The translations under genes and the position numbers were made by a program. A stretch of DNA of 7,393 nt from RGIG6904 sp024680835 (lineage in GTDB: Bacteria; Bacillota; Clostridia; Lachnospirales; Lachnospiraceae). Where the stretch lies: contig JAILBP010000151.1 of the NCBI GenBank assembly GCA_024680835.1, positions 1 to 7,393 on the forward strand, written 5' to 3'. The notes under the pieces were generated by a model. That model made no database searches and was not told the DNA's origin. It saw only the letters and a list, made by a program, of their open reading frames with translations. This document shows, one piece after another, positions 1 to 5,549 of this stretch (its first letter is position 1; each line of letters opens with the position of its first letter).

Positions 1-494
1 CTGCAGCATTTGTTTTTCATGAACCAGGTCTGGAAGGGACAGAAAAACAGTATGCAGATGATATCGCAGATGGAATACGCACTGCAGAGCAGTATCATGA
101 TCCCGTCATCTAAGATCCCTGCCATGTGAAGCGCTCCGAAAAGAGCATTGAACACCACCCATATGAGCAGCACGATGACCGTGGCATTATTGTCATTGAT
201 GGCAATATCGGTGCTGCCTGACTTTATATAGTTGCGGGCGAACTGCTTCTGACAGCCCGGGCTCTCATATTTATGAGGGAAAAAACGCATTATCATCTCG
301 ATGACAAAAACCGCCCAGGTCACTATGATGATAGTCGGCATTTTCTCAACACTGTCGATGACCGACTCCTCATTGAAAAGCCTGAACCTCACATAACCGA
401 TCACCAGCAGGATAAACAGCACCGATCTGTAAAACAGGCGAATGTAATGCAGTGTGCTGACTATACTGATCCTTCTGTGTTTTCTCTCTTTCAT
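1..494 (-). CDS. Uncharacterised multi-pass membrane protein, N-terminal 164 residues (3' end outside window)
   Basis: I do not assign a function. Read from the ATG at 494, the frame is open to the window edge. It begins MKERKHRRIS and has four likely membrane segments at about residues 20-38, 53-72, 104-126 and 130-151. The last segment runs into a Cys-rich stretch with CPFQTWFMKNKCC at 152-164; other cysteines are at 81, 137, 143 and 147. From memory, similar CPFQ/CC-containing membrane proteins occur uncharacterised in clostridia, but I could not verify this. The gene follows the 610-residue ABC exporter gene by 28 nt and is probably cotranscribed with it, so it may be an accessory membrane component or simply a downstream passenger. 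The start is uncertain: GTG at 506 lies 5 nt after a clean GAGGAG (515-511 region) and would add four residues, whereas the ATG has only a weaker GTGGGA before it. Confidence 0.8.
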   Translation of the reverse strand, partial: MKERKHRRISIVSTLHYIRLFYRSVLFILLVIGYVRFRLFNEESVIDSVEKMPTIIIVTWAVFVIEMIMRFFPHKYESPGCQKQFARNYIKSGSTDIAINDNNATVIVLLIWVVFNALFGALHMAGILDDGIMILLCSAYSICDIICILFFCPFQTWFMKNKCC

Positions 495-522
495 ATCCTG
501 TCCCACCAAAACTCCTCAAAAC

Positions 523-2355
523 TTAAACCGCAATATACGCTCCCGCCTGAACCTTCCACATCTGCGCATATTTTCCATGCATGGAGAGCAGTTCCTCATG
601 AGTTCCCTGCTCAACGATCCTACCTTTTTCAAGCATTATGATCCTGTCAGCGATCCTTGTGGTCGAAAGCCTGTGTGATATGAATATGACCGTTTTGTCC
701 CCCGTTGCCTCCAGCATCGCATGATTAAGCTGATATTCCGCTATGGGATCCAGGGCGCTTGAAGGCTCATCCAGTATCATCAGTCCCGCATCCTTGTAGA
801 AAACCCTGGAAATCGCAAGCTTCTGGCTTTCTCCGCCGGAAAGATTCACTCCCTCCTCGGAAAATTCCGTGGTAAGCTCCGTATCCATACCCTTTTCAAA
901 TCTGTCAACGCGCTCCATAAGACCACTTTCCGAAAGTGCCTTTCTGATGCCGCCGTCATCAATGCCGTCAGCTACGTCCAGCACCACATTCTCCCTGACG
1001 GTTCCCGCGAAGATCTGAAAATCCTGAAATACCGTGCCGATGGTATAACGATATTTCTTGGTATCATACGCCTTTATATCCCTGCCGTCAGCCTTTATAA
1101 CTCCGTCCTTGGTATCATACAGCCTCATAAGAAGCTTTACCAGCGTCGTCTTTCCTGCGCCGTTATAACCAACCAGGGCTATCTTTTCTCCCGGTTTTAT
1201 ATGAAGATCCATATCCTTTATGAGCATATCACTGTTTTTTCCGTATGCAAAGGACACCTTGTCAAGCTCGATCTCTTTGGCCTTGTCCGAAGGCAGAAGG
1301 TTTTCCTGTGAAACTATCTTCGGCTCGTAGTTTAAGAACTCTCTGATCTTATTCACATACAGGCTTGTCTCGCAGGCAAAAGGATAGGTCTCCGAGAATA
1401 CCCTCATACTGTTCTTAAGACGGCCGAAGGAGCCGTAAAGTATCGCCACCGTACTGTAGGAAACGCTGTGGAGCACTGCCGCCTGATATACAAGATAGCC
1501 TATGAACAGAACATCTGCGAAAAAGCTGTTGCAGACATACCGTCTCATGAATCCAAAGAACCATTTCTTTATGGCATATTTTTTCTCAATGGCATAAACC
1601 TCGTCATTGGCTTTCTCAAAGCGGTCAAGCAGAACCTCCGAAACTCCGGGATTTAACCTTATCTCTTTTGCGTAATCGTTAAGATAATAGATCCTCTTTA
1701 TGTAATCCCTCTTTCGGGATGCGGGAATACTCTCAACTCTCACCAAATAGTTTTGCTTGTTGTAAAGCTGCTCAAAGATCATCGACAGCACAAAGGCTCC
1801 AATCGCGAATAAAATAGCCGTCTTATCCTTGTAGATAAAGTAGATTGCAGTCGTTATGAAGGCTGCCAGTCCACTCAGTGTATCGATCAAAAACTTTATA
1901 ACCCTCTCGATCTGATCATCGATCTGGGAAATGGCAAGGACCTGACTGTTATAGAACTCAGGATCATCATAGCACTCGAGATCCATATCCCTTGCTTTTT
2001 CGTAGAGCTTCATCTTGATCTTCTCGCGAACCTTAGGCCTTTCCCTGGGAGCCACGTAGTCGCTTTGATAAACCGTAAAGAGCATTCCTACAGTGATCAG
2101 CGCTGCCAACAGGAGGATGATCCCCGCTACACGCTTAAAGGGATATCCGAATTCCGCCGCTTCCAGAACATAGCCTATCAAAACCGTATGCTCAAAGAAG
2201 ATGGACAGCTGACCTCTCACCGCATCCGCCGCCTGAAACAATACAAAGGAAGGCGAAGCCTTAAAGATCAGCTTCAGCATATAGAAATTGTTGGAAAACA
2301 CAGTCTTTACGGACTGTTTTGTCTTTTCTCTCTCCTCTTTGGGTACGTATTTCAT
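523..2355 (-). CDS. ABC exporter half-transporter (fused membrane domain and ATPase), second subunit of a probable heterodimer
   Basis: A 610-residue protein with an N-terminal six-helix-type exporter membrane domain (about 1-340) and a C-terminal nucleotide-binding domain (about 360-600). The ATPase has an A-loop Tyr371, Walker A GYNGAGKTT (396-404), Q-loop Gln444, signature LSGGESQK (505-512), Walker B LMILDE with catalytic Glu530, D-loop SALD (533-536) and H-loop His561. All key residues are present. The membrane domain carries the CYDDPEFYNSQ stretch (128-138) and an AKEIRL stretch (229-234), both also found in the partner encoded just upstream. There is no N-terminal C39 peptidase domain, so it is not a leader-cleaving bacteriocin exporter. 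Its ATG overlaps the partner's TAA by one base (TAATG), and its SD AGGAGG (2371-2366) lies inside the partner's last codons, implying translational coupling. It probably exports drugs, lipids or peptides at the cytoplasmic membrane; the substrate is unknown. Confidence 0.95.
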   Translation of the reverse strand: MKYVPKEEREKTKQSVKTVFSNNFYMLKLIFKASPSFVLFQAADAVRGQLSIFFEHTVLIGYVLEAAEFGYPFKRVAGIILLLAALITVGMLFTVYQSDYVAPRERPKVREKIKMKLYEKARDMDLECYDDPEFYNSQVLAISQIDDQIERVIKFLIDTLSGLAAFITTAIYFIYKDKTAILFAIGAFVLSMIFEQLYNKQNYLVRVESIPASRKRDYIKRIYYLNDYAKEIRLNPGVSEVLLDRFEKANDEVYAIEKKYAIKKWFFGFMRRYVCNSFFADVLFIGYLVYQAAVLHSVSYSTVAILYGSFGRLKNSMRVFSETYPFACETSLYVNKIREFLNYEPKIVSQENLLPSDKAKEIELDKVSFAYGKNSDMLIKDMDLHIKPGEKIALVGYNGAGKTTLVKLLMRLYDTKDGVIKADGRDIKAYDTKKYRYTIGTVFQDFQIFAGTVRENVVLDVADGIDDGGIRKALSESGLMERVDRFEKGMDTELTTEFSEEGVNLSGGESQKLAISRVFYKDAGLMILDEPSSALDPIAEYQLNHAMLEATGDKTVIFISHRLSTTRIADRIIMLEKGRIVEQGTHEELLSMHGKYAQMWKVQAGAYIAV

Positions 2356-4190
2356 TATGCAACCACCTCCTCTTCGTTCTCTATTGCGAGGTAGTTCATC
2401 GCCTGCTTTTTGTACATTGCGGCATAACTGCCGTTTTTATCCATGAGTTCCCTATGTGTTCCCTCCTCGATGAGGGTTCCGTTCTCGAGCATAAAGACCT
2501 TATCACAGTTTTTAACGGAGGAAAGCCTGTGAGAAATAAAGAGCATGGTGTGATCCTGCCCCTCGCCGATAATGCTGTTGAACAGCTCGTACTCGGCTAT
2601 GGGATCCAGCGCGCTGGATGGCTCGTCGAAGATCTTCATGGGTGCATCCTTTATAAAGGTCCTGGCAACAGCCACTTTCTGGCTCTCGCCCCCGGACAGG
2701 ACACAGCCGTCCTCGTCAAATTCCTTTGTCATCACGGAATCTATACCTTTATCCAGCTCCTCGATACGCTCCAGGACATCCGCTTTTTTCAGCGCTTCTT
2801 TTACAAGTTCGTCCTCGTTTTCATAATGCCTTCCCATGAGGACATTTTCCCTCACTGTCATGCCAAAGAGCCTGAAGTCCTGGAAGGTAGTGGCAAAAAT
2901 ATCCCTGTATGCCTTAAGATTATAGGTTTTTATGTCCTTTCCATTGTAAAGGATCATTCCCGAATCCGGATCATAGAGCCTTAACATCAGCTTGATGATG
3001 GTAGTCTTGCCGGCACCGTTATGGCCTACCAAAGCCGCTATCTCACCCTTATCCACCTTAAACGAAAGGTCGTGAATGATCTCCTTGTCCTTATATGAGA
3101 AAGAAACATTCCTAAACTCCAGACTCTCAAAGTCCGCATCCGGGATCTCGCCGTCAAAATCCTCAGGGATCTTCTCCTCATACTCCAGAAATCCCTTAAG
3201 GTTGTTTATAAACATACCGTTTTTGAGAACTTCCATAACATTTTCGAACACTCTTATGAGGATCCACGTCATGGCGACCATCAGGCTTGTCATAATGGTC
3301 AGCTCCGCAAGGGAAATGCTGCCCGACACACGGTTTCTGTAGATCGCATACAGGAGCACTCCCTCAAAGATAACGGTAAAAGTAAAGGTTATGCGCCAGA
3401 AATTCATGTGTGCATTACGAAACGCATATTTATCCGCAACCTTTACATTGTTTACCGTAGCCTCTCCGTACTGTTTTCTCAAGAGGGCGAATACATTCGA
3501 AAGTCTTATCTCCTTGGCTCCGTCGGGAAGATACATCATACGGCTAACATAATTCAGGACCTTTTCATTGGGCGCCTGCTCCGTATAACGCATATAGTCA
3601 TATTTATTTTTCAGGTTTCCGAAAAGGAAATTACCGATCAGCGGAGAAATGATGAAGAGCATCGCGAAATGATCGATCTCATACATCATATAAAACACCG
3701 ACACCGAGGCCACCGCACCGATGACCGCTCCTATCATCCCCCTGATAACGGCAGCGATCTTCACCTCTGCGCCATCCATTGCCATTGTATAGCGGTTGTA
3801 AAAATCCGGATCCTCATAGCATGAAAGCTCCACATTTTTGGCTTTGGCGTAAAGCTTTTTGTAGATGCCGCCGTAGAGCCTGTTGGTCTTTAGGGGATAA
3901 ACCACATTGTCCACATATCCCGTATAGACCGACAGGACGCAGAATACCGCGCCGCATATTAAAATAAACCTCAGAATACTGCCAAATTCCCTGCCTTCCG
4001 ACAATGCGTTCACGATAACCTTCATAAACACACCGTCAAAAAACACCCACTCGCTTTGTCCTATGAGCCACATTATAAAGGTGTGCACTATAAAACCCGG
4101 ACATATCCCCGCCGCAAGCTTCATTGCAAACCATGAGTTTTTCATCGTCGCCGAGAAGGACAGTTTTTCTTTTTTCTCTTTTTCCCTCAA
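2355..4190 (-). CDS. ABC exporter half-transporter (fused membrane domain and ATPase), first subunit of a probable heterodimer; TTG start
   Basis: A 611-residue half-transporter with its membrane domain at about 1-335 and its ATPase at about 355-600. Seen motifs are A-loop Tyr366, Walker A GHNGAGKTT (389-397), Q-loop Gln437, signature LSGGESQK (498-505), Walker B MKIFDE with Glu523, D-loop SALD (526-529) and H-loop His554. The CYEDPDFYNRY stretch (124-134) and AKEIRL (225-230) match its neighbour in type and position. Near-equal length, adjacency and a one-base overlap argue for a heterodimeric exporter. The start is TTG at 4190: AAGAGGAG (4205-4198) sits 7 nt upstream and an in-frame TAA lies two codons before it, so no earlier start is possible. 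The next candidate, ATG at 4145, has no SD and would remove the first 15 residues. The C-terminus is acidic (ENEEEVVA) and its codons supply the SD of the next gene. Expression is probably set by the structured leader upstream. Confidence 0.95.
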   Translation of the reverse strand: MREKEKKEKLSFSATMKNSWFAMKLAAGICPGFIVHTFIMWLIGQSEWVFFDGVFMKVIVNALSEGREFGSILRFILICGAVFCVLSVYTGYVDNVVYPLKTNRLYGGIYKKLYAKAKNVELSCYEDPDFYNRYTMAMDGAEVKIAAVIRGMIGAVIGAVASVSVFYMMYEIDHFAMLFIISPLIGNFLFGNLKNKYDYMRYTEQAPNEKVLNYVSRMMYLPDGAKEIRLSNVFALLRKQYGEATVNNVKVADKYAFRNAHMNFWRITFTFTVIFEGVLLYAIYRNRVSGSISLAELTIMTSLMVAMTWILIRVFENVMEVLKNGMFINNLKGFLEYEEKIPEDFDGEIPDADFESLEFRNVSFSYKDKEIIHDLSFKVDKGEIAALVGHNGAGKTTIIKLMLRLYDPDSGMILYNGKDIKTYNLKAYRDIFATTFQDFRLFGMTVRENVLMGRHYENEDELVKEALKKADVLERIEELDKGIDSVMTKEFDEDGCVLSGGESQKVAVARTFIKDAPMKIFDEPSSALDPIAEYELFNSIIGEGQDHTMLFISHRLSSVKNCDKVFMLENGTLIEEGTHRELMDKNGSYAAMYKKQAMNYLAIENEEEVVA

Positions 4191-4197
4191 TTTTTAA

Positions 4198-4205
4198 CTC
4201 CTCTT
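4198..4205 (-). promoter_or_regulatory. Ribosome binding site that fixes a TTG start
   Basis: AAGAGGAG lies 7 nt before TTG at 4190. The ATG at 4145 has only a pyrimidine-rich and mixed sequence before it, with no SD, so this site decides in favour of the TTG start of the 611-residue exporter subunit. Confidence 0.75.
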
Positions 4206-4231
4206 TCCTGACCTTTCCCTCTGTAACACTC

Positions 4232-4245
4232 TTCTTATATAAGAA
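4232..4245. repeat. 14-bp perfect palindrome TTCTTATATAAGAA
   Basis: TTCTTATATAAGAA equals its own reverse complement. It overlaps the T-rich tail of the GC-rich hairpin at 4247-4268 and lies about 42 nt before the TTG start of the exporter operon. It could be an operator half-site pair, or simply part of the terminator tail. Being an A/T palindrome it could partly arise by chance. Confidence 0.4.
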
Positions 4246-4276
4246 ACGGCCGGACATTAGCCCGACCGATATTCAT
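4235..4276 (-). CDS. Possible 13-residue micro-ORF spanning the attenuator-like hairpin
   Basis: ATG at 4276 opens the frame MNIGRANVRPFLI followed by TAA. AAGGAG (4287-4282) lies 5 nt upstream. The codons run through the whole GC-rich hairpin and into its T tract, so a translating ribosome would keep the hairpin open. It begins 2 nt after the stop of the preceding micro-ORF, whose last sense codons AAG GAG are this SD. The peptide itself resembles nothing I know. Its value, if any, would lie in being translated. It is too short for coding statistics, so this call rests on SD spacing and position. Confidence 0.25.
   Translation of the reverse strand: MNIGRANVRPFLI
4241..4268 (-). terminator. 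Terminator-like hairpin in the leader of the exporter operon (candidate attenuator)
   Basis: On the minus strand CGGTCGGGC (4268-4260) pairs with GTCCGGCCG (4255-4247) around a TAAT loop. This gives a 9-bp, G/C-rich stem with two G-U wobbles, followed directly by TTTCTTATAT. This is an intrinsic terminator shape with a moderately good U tract. On the plus strand the hairpin is not followed by T's, so it acts, if at all, on minus-strand transcripts. It lies after a promoter-like box and small ORFs but about 50 nt before the exporter gene. A full stop here would silence the genes, so conditional read-through (attenuation) is the natural reading, unless another promoter lies below it. Confidence 0.6.
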
Positions 4277-4278
4277 TA

Positions 4279-4341
4279 CTACTCCTTCAACACCGAGATT
4301 GAATACAAAGAAATAACAGCGGTTATTTTCTTATAAAGCAT
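4279..4341 (-). CDS. Possible 20-residue micro-ORF in the exporter leader
   Basis: ATG at 4341 gives MLYKKITAVISLYSISVLKE and a TAG at 4281-4279. There is no convincing SD before the ATG. The reading frame is open further upstream to the TGA that ends the 14-codon ORF at 4449, and it is in that same frame. It could be a coupled leader peptide, the tail of a broken small gene, or chance. The only supporting point is that its stop sits 2 nt before the next micro-ORF and its final codons form that ORF's SD. Confidence 0.15.
   Translation of the reverse strand: MLYKKITAVISLYSISVLKE
4304..4335 (-). other. Stable A/U-rich leader hairpin
   Basis: TATAAGAAAATAAC (4335-4322) pairs with GTTATTTCTTTGTA (4317-4304) around a CGCT loop. 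Of 14 positions, 11 are Watson-Crick pairs, two are G-U and one is an A-C mismatch; the seven pairs nearest the loop are perfect. It is not followed by a T run, so it is not a terminator by itself. It stands between the first leader ORF and the terminator-like hairpin, where it could influence ribosome or polymerase movement. Confidence 0.5.
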
Positions 4342-4404
4342 TTTACACTTAATCAAAATAAAAAACGTTATACTTCTCTTGACAGTGGTTTCACTTTGAC
4401 TTCT

Positions 4405-4449
4405 TCAAGTTTCTTGTGAGCCTTCTTTTCGACCGGAATACTTTTTCAT
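4405..4449 (-). CDS. Putative 14-residue leader peptide (or the start of a frameshifted 26-residue small protein)
   Basis: ATG at 4449 stands 7 nt after a near-perfect AGGAGG (4462-4457), the strongest ribosome site in this intergenic region. The frame reads MKKYSGRKEGSQET and stops at TGA (4407-4405). A second reading is offset by one base. From just after the ATG, the +1 frame is open for 25 codons to TAA at 4370-4368 and encodes an E/K-rich, helix-like peptide (SIPVEKKAHKKLEE followed by VKVKPLSREV). It has no start of its own, but losing one A from the AAAAA run after the ATG would fuse the two into a 26-residue protein. The ORF lies about 60 nt below a TATAAT box and upstream of two hairpins and the ABC exporter genes, so a regulatory leader peptide is my favoured reading. 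A small secreted or antitoxin-like peptide cannot be excluded. No database family is recognised. Confidence 0.4.
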   Translation of the reverse strand: MKKYSGRKEGSQET

Positions 4450-4456
4450 AGTTGCT

Positions 4457-4462
4457 CCTCCT
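4457..4462 (-). promoter_or_regulatory. Strong Shine-Dalgarno AGGAGG before the leader ORF
   Basis: AGGAGG (continuing GAGCAAC toward ATG at 4449) with a 7-nt spacer is a textbook site. It is the main evidence that something short is translated in an otherwise gene-free stretch. Confidence 0.7.
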
Positions 4463-4506
4463 GAAAATGGTGGTCGCTTTTGCGTGAATAGTAACACTTG
4501 GGTTCT

Positions 4507-4512
4507 ATTATA
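4507..4512 (-). promoter_or_regulatory. Promoter -10 box TATAAT for the leader/exporter transcript
   Basis: A perfect TATAAT occurs just after the T9 terminator of the upstream operon and about 58 nt before the leader ATG. The A/T-rich stretch upstream (T9 and TTTTATTT) could serve as an UP-like element. No good -35 is found at 16-18 nt spacing (the best match, TTTTAT at 4535-4530, is poor), and the TG at 4517-4516 is 2 nt too far for a standard extended -10. The predicted start of transcription is near 4500. Confidence 0.5.
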
Positions 4513-4608
4513 TTACATATCAGATTGAAATAAAAGGTTGCAAAAAAAAATATCTGTCATATACGCCATCCCATGCTGTCGAAATCGGATGTGATATGGA
4601 AAAGACAA
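4513..4608 (-). other. Strong SD followed by a doubtful 31-codon TTG ORF
   Basis: AAAGGAGG follows the tandem stops TAATAA of the CPBP gene and is 5 nt before a TTG at 4608. The frame runs 31 codons to TAA at 4515-4513. The ORF coincides with the terminator hairpin and its T9 run, and its composition (MSFPYHIRFRQHGM...) looks like no protein family. It may be the scar of a lost downstream gene, or an SD left without a gene. I do not call it a gene. Confidence 0.2.
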
Positions 4609-4612
4609 GATA
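4542..4612 (-). terminator. Intrinsic terminator after the ABC-2/CPBP operon
   Basis: On the minus strand an imperfect nested hairpin closes right before nine T's (4550-4542). TATC (4612-4609) pairs with GATA (4554-4551), TGT (4607-4605) with ACA (4557-4555), CATAT (4598-4594) with ATATG (4562-4558), and CATCC (4591-4587) with GGATG (4571-4567), with a 15-nt apical loop and internal bulges. The stem is A/U-rich, but the T9 run is strong. It begins within 15 nt of the stop codon of the CPBP gene, as expected for the end of that operon, and it precedes a new TATAAT box. Confidence 0.6.
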
Positions 4613-4622
4613 ACCTCCTTTA

Positions 4623-5549
4623 TTAAGAAGAACATTTATTTTTTTCATTAACCCCTGTATTATGTTTTCTTCCGCTTGCAATCACAAGTATTCCTATGAT
4701 CAACACCATGACTATCATCCTTCCCGCAAAAGGAAGGATCATTCCCTTAAGTCCGCTTACATTTTCATAATTTACATATCCGGTTAACATACTCGGACTC
4801 GTATTATTAACCGCATGCATGATCGCGGCAGGCCAGACAGATCCGGTCTTTTCCGTCACGAAGGTAAGGATGATCCCCATCAAGGTACAAGTTATACACA
4901 TTATTAAAATCCCGAGATAGGGAAATCCGGAATAATCTGTTCCAAAATTGTGACCGATACAGGTAAGGGGGGCATGCCAAATCCCCCAGATGATACCGCC
5001 GATGATAAGCGCCCATGCTTTCCCTGCCGGCTTACCCTCAAACAGTTTTATGAGTTTGGGCATCATATAGCCGCGCCAGCCACCCTCTTCTCCTAAGGCC
5101 GCAAAGGAGACGATCACACCGCTTACCATCCCGGCGATCGGCAGGAGCAATAACAATCTTTTTTCTATATCAAGGCTGATGTAATACTTAGGATCATAGA
5201 TTTCCGGACAAAGTAAAATTGTCACGGCATTTCCAAGCTCCGTATAAATCCAGGGGAGAAGGATGGCAAGAAGATAGAAAACCCATTTCCTGTTCTTAAA
5301 TGAAATGCCGAGCATCATGGATCCCTCTCCTGTCATGGCAAAGCCTTCTTTGGTGATAAGCCTTGTGATCACATGAGCGATTACCGGAGCCAGCATTCCC
5401 AGGGCGATAAAGGATTGCTTAAGCTGCCCTAATTCGTCCCAGGTTTTTCCTCCCGGTACGAATAACAAAAACATGAGCCAGGCTAGTCCGAAGGAAAATG
5501 CCAGATAGATGATCAGTCTTTTTAATTCAGATTTCTTATCCTCAGTCAT
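4623..5549 (-). CDS. CPBP-family intramembrane metalloprotease (CAAX protease / bacteriocin-processing family, Abi/PF02517 type)
   Basis: A 308-residue polytopic membrane protein with the three CPBP family motifs. They are EEGGWR (Glu154, Glu155, Arg159), W-x3-H in WGIWH (His192; the family usually has F-x3-H) and H-x3-N in HAVNN (His245, Asn249). These residues form the metal/catalytic site in characterised relatives such as Rce1. Hydrophobic segments are at about 12-31, 48-64, 90-113, 131-151, 180-192, 211-231 and 272-293. In bacteria this family includes proteins of bacteriocin maturation or immunity (for example the PlnI/SkkI group), but many have no known role. The start chosen is ATG 5549: AAAGGAG (5563-5557) is 7 nt upstream, and it overlaps the permease gene by 8 nt. 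The longer GTG at 5570 would place this SD inside the gene. The gene ends in tandem TAATAA and is the last of the ABC-2 operon, suggesting a linked protective function. Confidence 0.9.
   Translation of the reverse strand: MTEDKKSELKRLIIYLAFSFGLAWLMFLLFVPGGKTWDELGQLKQSFIALGMLAPVIAHVITRLITKEGFAMTGEGSMMLGISFKNRKWVFYLLAILLPWIYTELGNAVTILLCPEIYDPKYYISLDIEKRLLLLLPIAGMVSGVIVSFAALGEEGGWRGYMMPKLIKLFEGKPAGKAWALIIGGIIWGIWHAPLTCIGHNFGTDYSGFPYLGILIMCITCTLMGIILTFVTEKTGSVWPAAIMHAVNNTSPSMLTGYVNYENVSGLKGMILPFAGRMIVMVLIIGILVIASGRKHNTGVNEKNKCSS

Noticed and set aside
273..641. Plus-strand ORF of 122 codons, and other plus-strand ORFs over the exporter genes
   Set aside because: They are antisense to well-supported minus-strand genes with conserved motifs, and their translations are His/Gln- or Ser-rich without domains.
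4036..4257. Minus-strand 73-codon ORF overlapping the start of the 611-residue exporter gene
   Set aside because: It is in another frame, runs over the terminator-like hairpin and deep into the exporter gene, and shows no domain.
4339..4373. Second promoter with TTGATT and TATAAG upstream of the exporter
   Set aside because: The spacer is only 15 nt and the -10 sequence also forms the arm of a stable hairpin, so the evidence is too weak to call.
4368..4449. RiPP or bacteriocin precursor peptide beside two ABC transporters and a CPBP protein
   Set aside because: Neither the 14-codon frame nor the +1 frame contains Cys, a double-glycine site or a Ser/Thr-rich core, and no modification enzyme or C39 peptidase is present. 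The leader-peptide reading fits better.
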